A stretch of 6,363 nt of DNA. Origin: Gammaproteobacteria bacterium RBG_16_57_12 (GTDB taxonomy: Bacteria; Pseudomonadota; Gammaproteobacteria; RBG-16-57-12). The stretch is from positions 6,426 through 12,788 of the forward strand of contig MGXL01000011.1 of assembly GCA_001801365.1 (NCBI GenBank), in the 5' to 3' direction. Within the stretch, counting starts at the first letter, position 1, and every line of letters begins with the position of its first letter. Below, piece after piece: positions 4,129-6,363 of the stretch. A program made the translations under genes and the position numbers. Under the pieces are notes generated by a model that did no database searches, was not told where the DNA came from, and saw only the letters and a list, made by a program, of their open reading frames with translations.

Positions 4129-6363
4129 TTATCTGGTCAGACTGGCAAACAGTGCGGGTAGCTTTTCCGGCAGACGCTGCACATGATCGATAATGGTGTA
4201 GTGGTTCATGCCGAAGATCCGTTTGACATAGTCATCGGCCTGCGGGTCCAGGGTCAGGCAATAACTCAGGATACCCCGGGTGTAGAGTTCTTCCACGGCC
4301 TTTTTGGTATCGTGGCGCAGGTATTGCGGATCGCGCTCGTCGATATCCGCCGGCTCGCCGTCAGTGATGATCAACAGCAGCTTGCGCCGCTCCGGCTGCC
4401 GGAGCAGGTGCCGCGCGGCATGACGCAGCGCCCCGCCCATGCGGGTGGACAAACCGCCCTGCATGCCGGCCAGACGCGCCTTGACCTCGTCGTCGAAGCG
4501 CTGGCTGAAATCCTTGAAACGGAAGTATTGCACATCGTGGCGGCCATCGGAGGCAAAGCCGTGGATGGCGAAGGGATCACCGATACCGTTGATGGCGGTC
4601 GCCACCAGCGCGGCGGCCTCGCGCGTCAGTTGCAGAATCGACTTGTCGCCGCCCTCGACCAGCTCGTTAGTAGATTCCGAAAGATCGAGCAACACCAGCA
4701 CCGCCAGATCGCGATTTTTGATCACATTGCGCTGGGTGATGCGCGGGCTGGGATTGCGCCCCATGCGGATATCGATCATCGCCTCCACGGCGGCGTTGAT
4801 ATCGATCTCATCACCATCCTCCAGCCGGCGCTGGCGCTGTACACCTGCCGGCTGCAACATGTCGATGATCTGTTTGATGCGCGAGGCGACCGGGCGGTAT
4901 TCCAGCAGGATACGGTCGATGTCTTCCACCAGACCCTTGGGCTGGCGCTTTTCATATACCGTCACCCAGTCGGGCCGGTGCAGCTGCACCTGGTAATCCC
5001 ACTCCTGATAGTGGAAGGGGTCGGAGACGGGCTCCTTGCCCCACATCTGGTTATAGCTGACGCCTGCATCTTCGTAGGGAAAGAACTCGGTGTTGCAGAT
5101 CCAGATCTCCTGGGCATCGTCACCGGCCAGCTCGCAATCGGTTTCATTCGCCATTTCAATGGCGCTGACGTATTTGCGCACCTGGCGCTGGCTGGCCGGC
5201 ACATAGTCGACCCCGTCCGCCCAGGCCAGCTCGTTGAATTCCCAGATGAAGCGGTTGTCATCGCGGTAGGGAATGCGCATGCCCTCCAGTACCCGCAGAC
5301 TCGGCACCTCCCGGCGCGCGGCGAACAGGTGGTACAACTCCAGACCCAGGTGCCAGGAGAACGCATTGTCGGTTTTATTCGCCTCGATGTTGAGGTGGAA
5401 TTTCTCCGCCAGGGCATTCAGGGCCGCGTCATCAGAGCGCACCTCGCTGTCGAGCAGCATCAATGCAACCTGCTCAAGCGTCGCGACCGTGGGATGCTCC
5501 ACCCTGCCGGCATACTCCTGTTCGAGCAGGGTCCGCCATAAGCGCTTGAGCCCTGGAAATACCTGTACCGCGCAATATTCCACGCGGGCATCCTCCAGCA
5601 GACCGATATAAAACATCTGGGCCGGGCTGAGCTGTTCGGCGGAGATCGGCGCACTGGTGTACATTAGATGCGCGGCCATATGGGCGGCGATGGCGCGGTA
5701 GAGTTCGATACCGCTGACGCCACCCAGGGGGTCCACGGCGTCGGGCAGATGCACCACGCGGGTCTGGAGATAAGGCTTGAACCCTTCATGATCGGTCGAG
5801 GCCGGACGCAGAAAGAAATCCCGGCCCCAGAAGGCGCGCAGATAAAAATTGAGTTTGCGCTGATTATCCACAAACAGCGAGCCGCGCCGCTCCTTTTGCA
5901 ACACCGCGAGACTGTCCTGGGTCTCGAGATTGAAATAAGCCACCATATTATTGAAATCACGCCGATAGGCCTCGGCACCGAAATTGGCCCAGCGCTTCAA
6001 TCCACTCAGGGTCAGTTTGCTGAGCAGTTCATCGATATGGTTGAGCATCGGGCGCAGGCCGCGTGCGGCCTTCGCGGAGAGCTGATGCACAAAGGTCAGG
6101 TAACCACGCAACAGTTCCGGGTCACCCAGGCGGCGCGCGGCGGTCGGCAGGCTGGAGAACAACAGGGCGATCACGTCCCCGGAGGTCATGGACGAGAGCT
6201 TCAGCGCCGCCTCCACCGCGTCGCGGATCACATCCTCGCCGCACTCCTTGACCACCAGCGGCATTTCCTGCAGGAAGGAAATCACCACCGCGCTGCCGCG
6301 GCCCAGATTCGCCAGGCCTTTCGCACCCTCGAGATAGTCGCGCAGCCCGGCCGGCGACATCAC
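4129..6363 (-). CDS. cbbO: CbbO, VWA-domain adaptor of the CbbQO Rubisco activase (5' end at window edge)
   Basis: CbbO works with the hexameric AAA+ protein CbbQ to remodel inhibited Rubisco; CbbO is the cytoplasmic subunit that links the motor to Rubisco through its VWA domain. The visible 744 residues begin with GTG-ATG at the window edge, so the true start may lie outside. Residues 1 to about 140 are helical. A central region holds HMAAH (228-232) and LLEDARVEY (255-263), then ICNTEFFPYEDAGVSYNQMW (422-441), EPVSDPFHYQEWDY (444-457) and a basic linker. The C-terminal VWA domain starts near 550 with a complete-looking metal site: DLSES (D560, S562, S564), T640 in GLSTRMGGA, and TDGEPADID (D668). 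The tail ends ALFASLTR. The VWA set-up and the EWDY-type motif are shared with NorD, but NorD is shorter, and the middle region fits CbbO better. The alternative is a NorD-like paralogue. CbbQ and cbbL/S or cbbM are expected upstream. Confidence 0.8.
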   Translation of the reverse strand: MMSPAGLRDYLEGAKGLANLGRGSAVVISFLQEMPLVVKECGEDVIRDAVEAALKLSSMTSGDVIALLFSSLPTAARRLGDPELLRGYLTFVHQLSAKAARGLRPMLNHIDELLSKLTLSGLKRWANFGAEAYRRDFNNMVAYFNLETQDSLAVLQKERRGSLFVDNQRKLNFYLRAFWGRDFFLRPASTDHEGFKPYLQTRVVHLPDAVDPLGGVSGIELYRAIAAHMAAHLMYTSAPISAEQLSPAQMFYIGLLEDARVEYCAVQVFPGLKRLWRTLLEQEYAGRVEHPTVATLEQVALMLLDSEVRSDDAALNALAEKFHLNIEANKTDNAFSWHLGLELYHLFAARREVPSLRVLEGMRIPYRDDNRFIWEFNELAWADGVDYVPASQRQVRKYVSAIEMANETDCELAGDDAQEIWICNTEFFPYEDAGVSYNQMWGKEPVSDPFHYQEWDYQVQLHRPDWVTVYEKRQPKGLVEDIDRILLEYRPVASRIKQIIDMLQPAGVQRQRRLEDGDEIDINAAVEAMIDIRMGRNPSPRITQRNVIKNRDLAVLVLLDLSESTNELVEGGDKSILQLTREAAALVATAINGIGDPFAIHGFASDGRHDVQYFRFKDFSQRFDDEVKARLAGMQGGLSTRMGGALRHAARHLLRQPERRKLLLIITDGEPADIDERDPQYLRHDTKKAVEELYTRGILSYCLTLDPQADDYVKRIFGMNHYTIIDHVQRLPEKLPALFASLTR

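Noticed and set aside
4183..5541. 452-codon open frame on the plus strand opposite cbbO
   Set aside because: It is fully antisense to CbbO's conserved VWA and central regions. No signal, motif or ribosome binding site supports it.
1..6363. CRISPR arrays, tRNA or rRNA genes, insertion sequences, phage genes
   Set aside because: No regularly spaced repeats, tRNA-like sequence, transposase frame or terminal inverted repeats were seen on either strand.

Overview
The window (about 60% GC by eye) is a piece of a bacterial chromosome in which all six recognisable genes lie on the minus strand, so transcription runs from high to low coordinates. A CbbO-type Rubisco activase adaptor beside a Cyc2-like fused cytochrome-porin and a metal-type TolC channel suggests a chemolithoautotrophic proteobacterium, probably gamma- or betaproteobacterial. 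That assignment is inference; no taxonomic marker gene is present.

Layout in transcription order. (1) 6363-4129: the large VWA protein CbbO, open at the window edge. Its partner AAA+ ATPase CbbQ and the Rubisco genes are expected upstream, outside the window. (2) 4013-3609: an unrecognised 134-residue protein with a GTG start behind a perfect AGGAGG. A weak terminator-like hairpin separates it from cbbO, and a strong 12-bp hairpin follows its stop. (3) 3536-3123: a four-helix PsiE-family membrane protein. (4) 3035-2655: an exported 126-residue protein rich in Cys, His and Met. (5) 2512-1241: an outer-membrane protein with one N-terminal c-type heme site followed by a beta-barrel (Cyc2-like architecture). 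(6) 1231-1: a TolC/CzcC/CusC-type outer-membrane efflux protein, 410 residues visible, running off the left edge.

The genes form two functional blocks. The right block (cbbO plus the unknown gene) belongs to CO2 fixation through Rubisco activation. The left block (small Cys/His protein, porin-cytochrome, TolC) looks like the start of an envelope operon for metal efflux or metal-linked electron transfer. A membrane-fusion protein and an RND pump are expected beyond position 1. A TATACT -10 candidate overlapping a small dyad lies just upstream of this block. psiE sits between the two blocks.

No RNA gene, CRISPR array, insertion sequence or other mobile-element signature was seen. No intergenic gap exceeds 150 bases. 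The most interesting points are the porin-cytochrome coupled to an efflux channel, its Met-rich segment, the unknown cbb-linked gene, and a degenerate zincin-like motif in CbbO.
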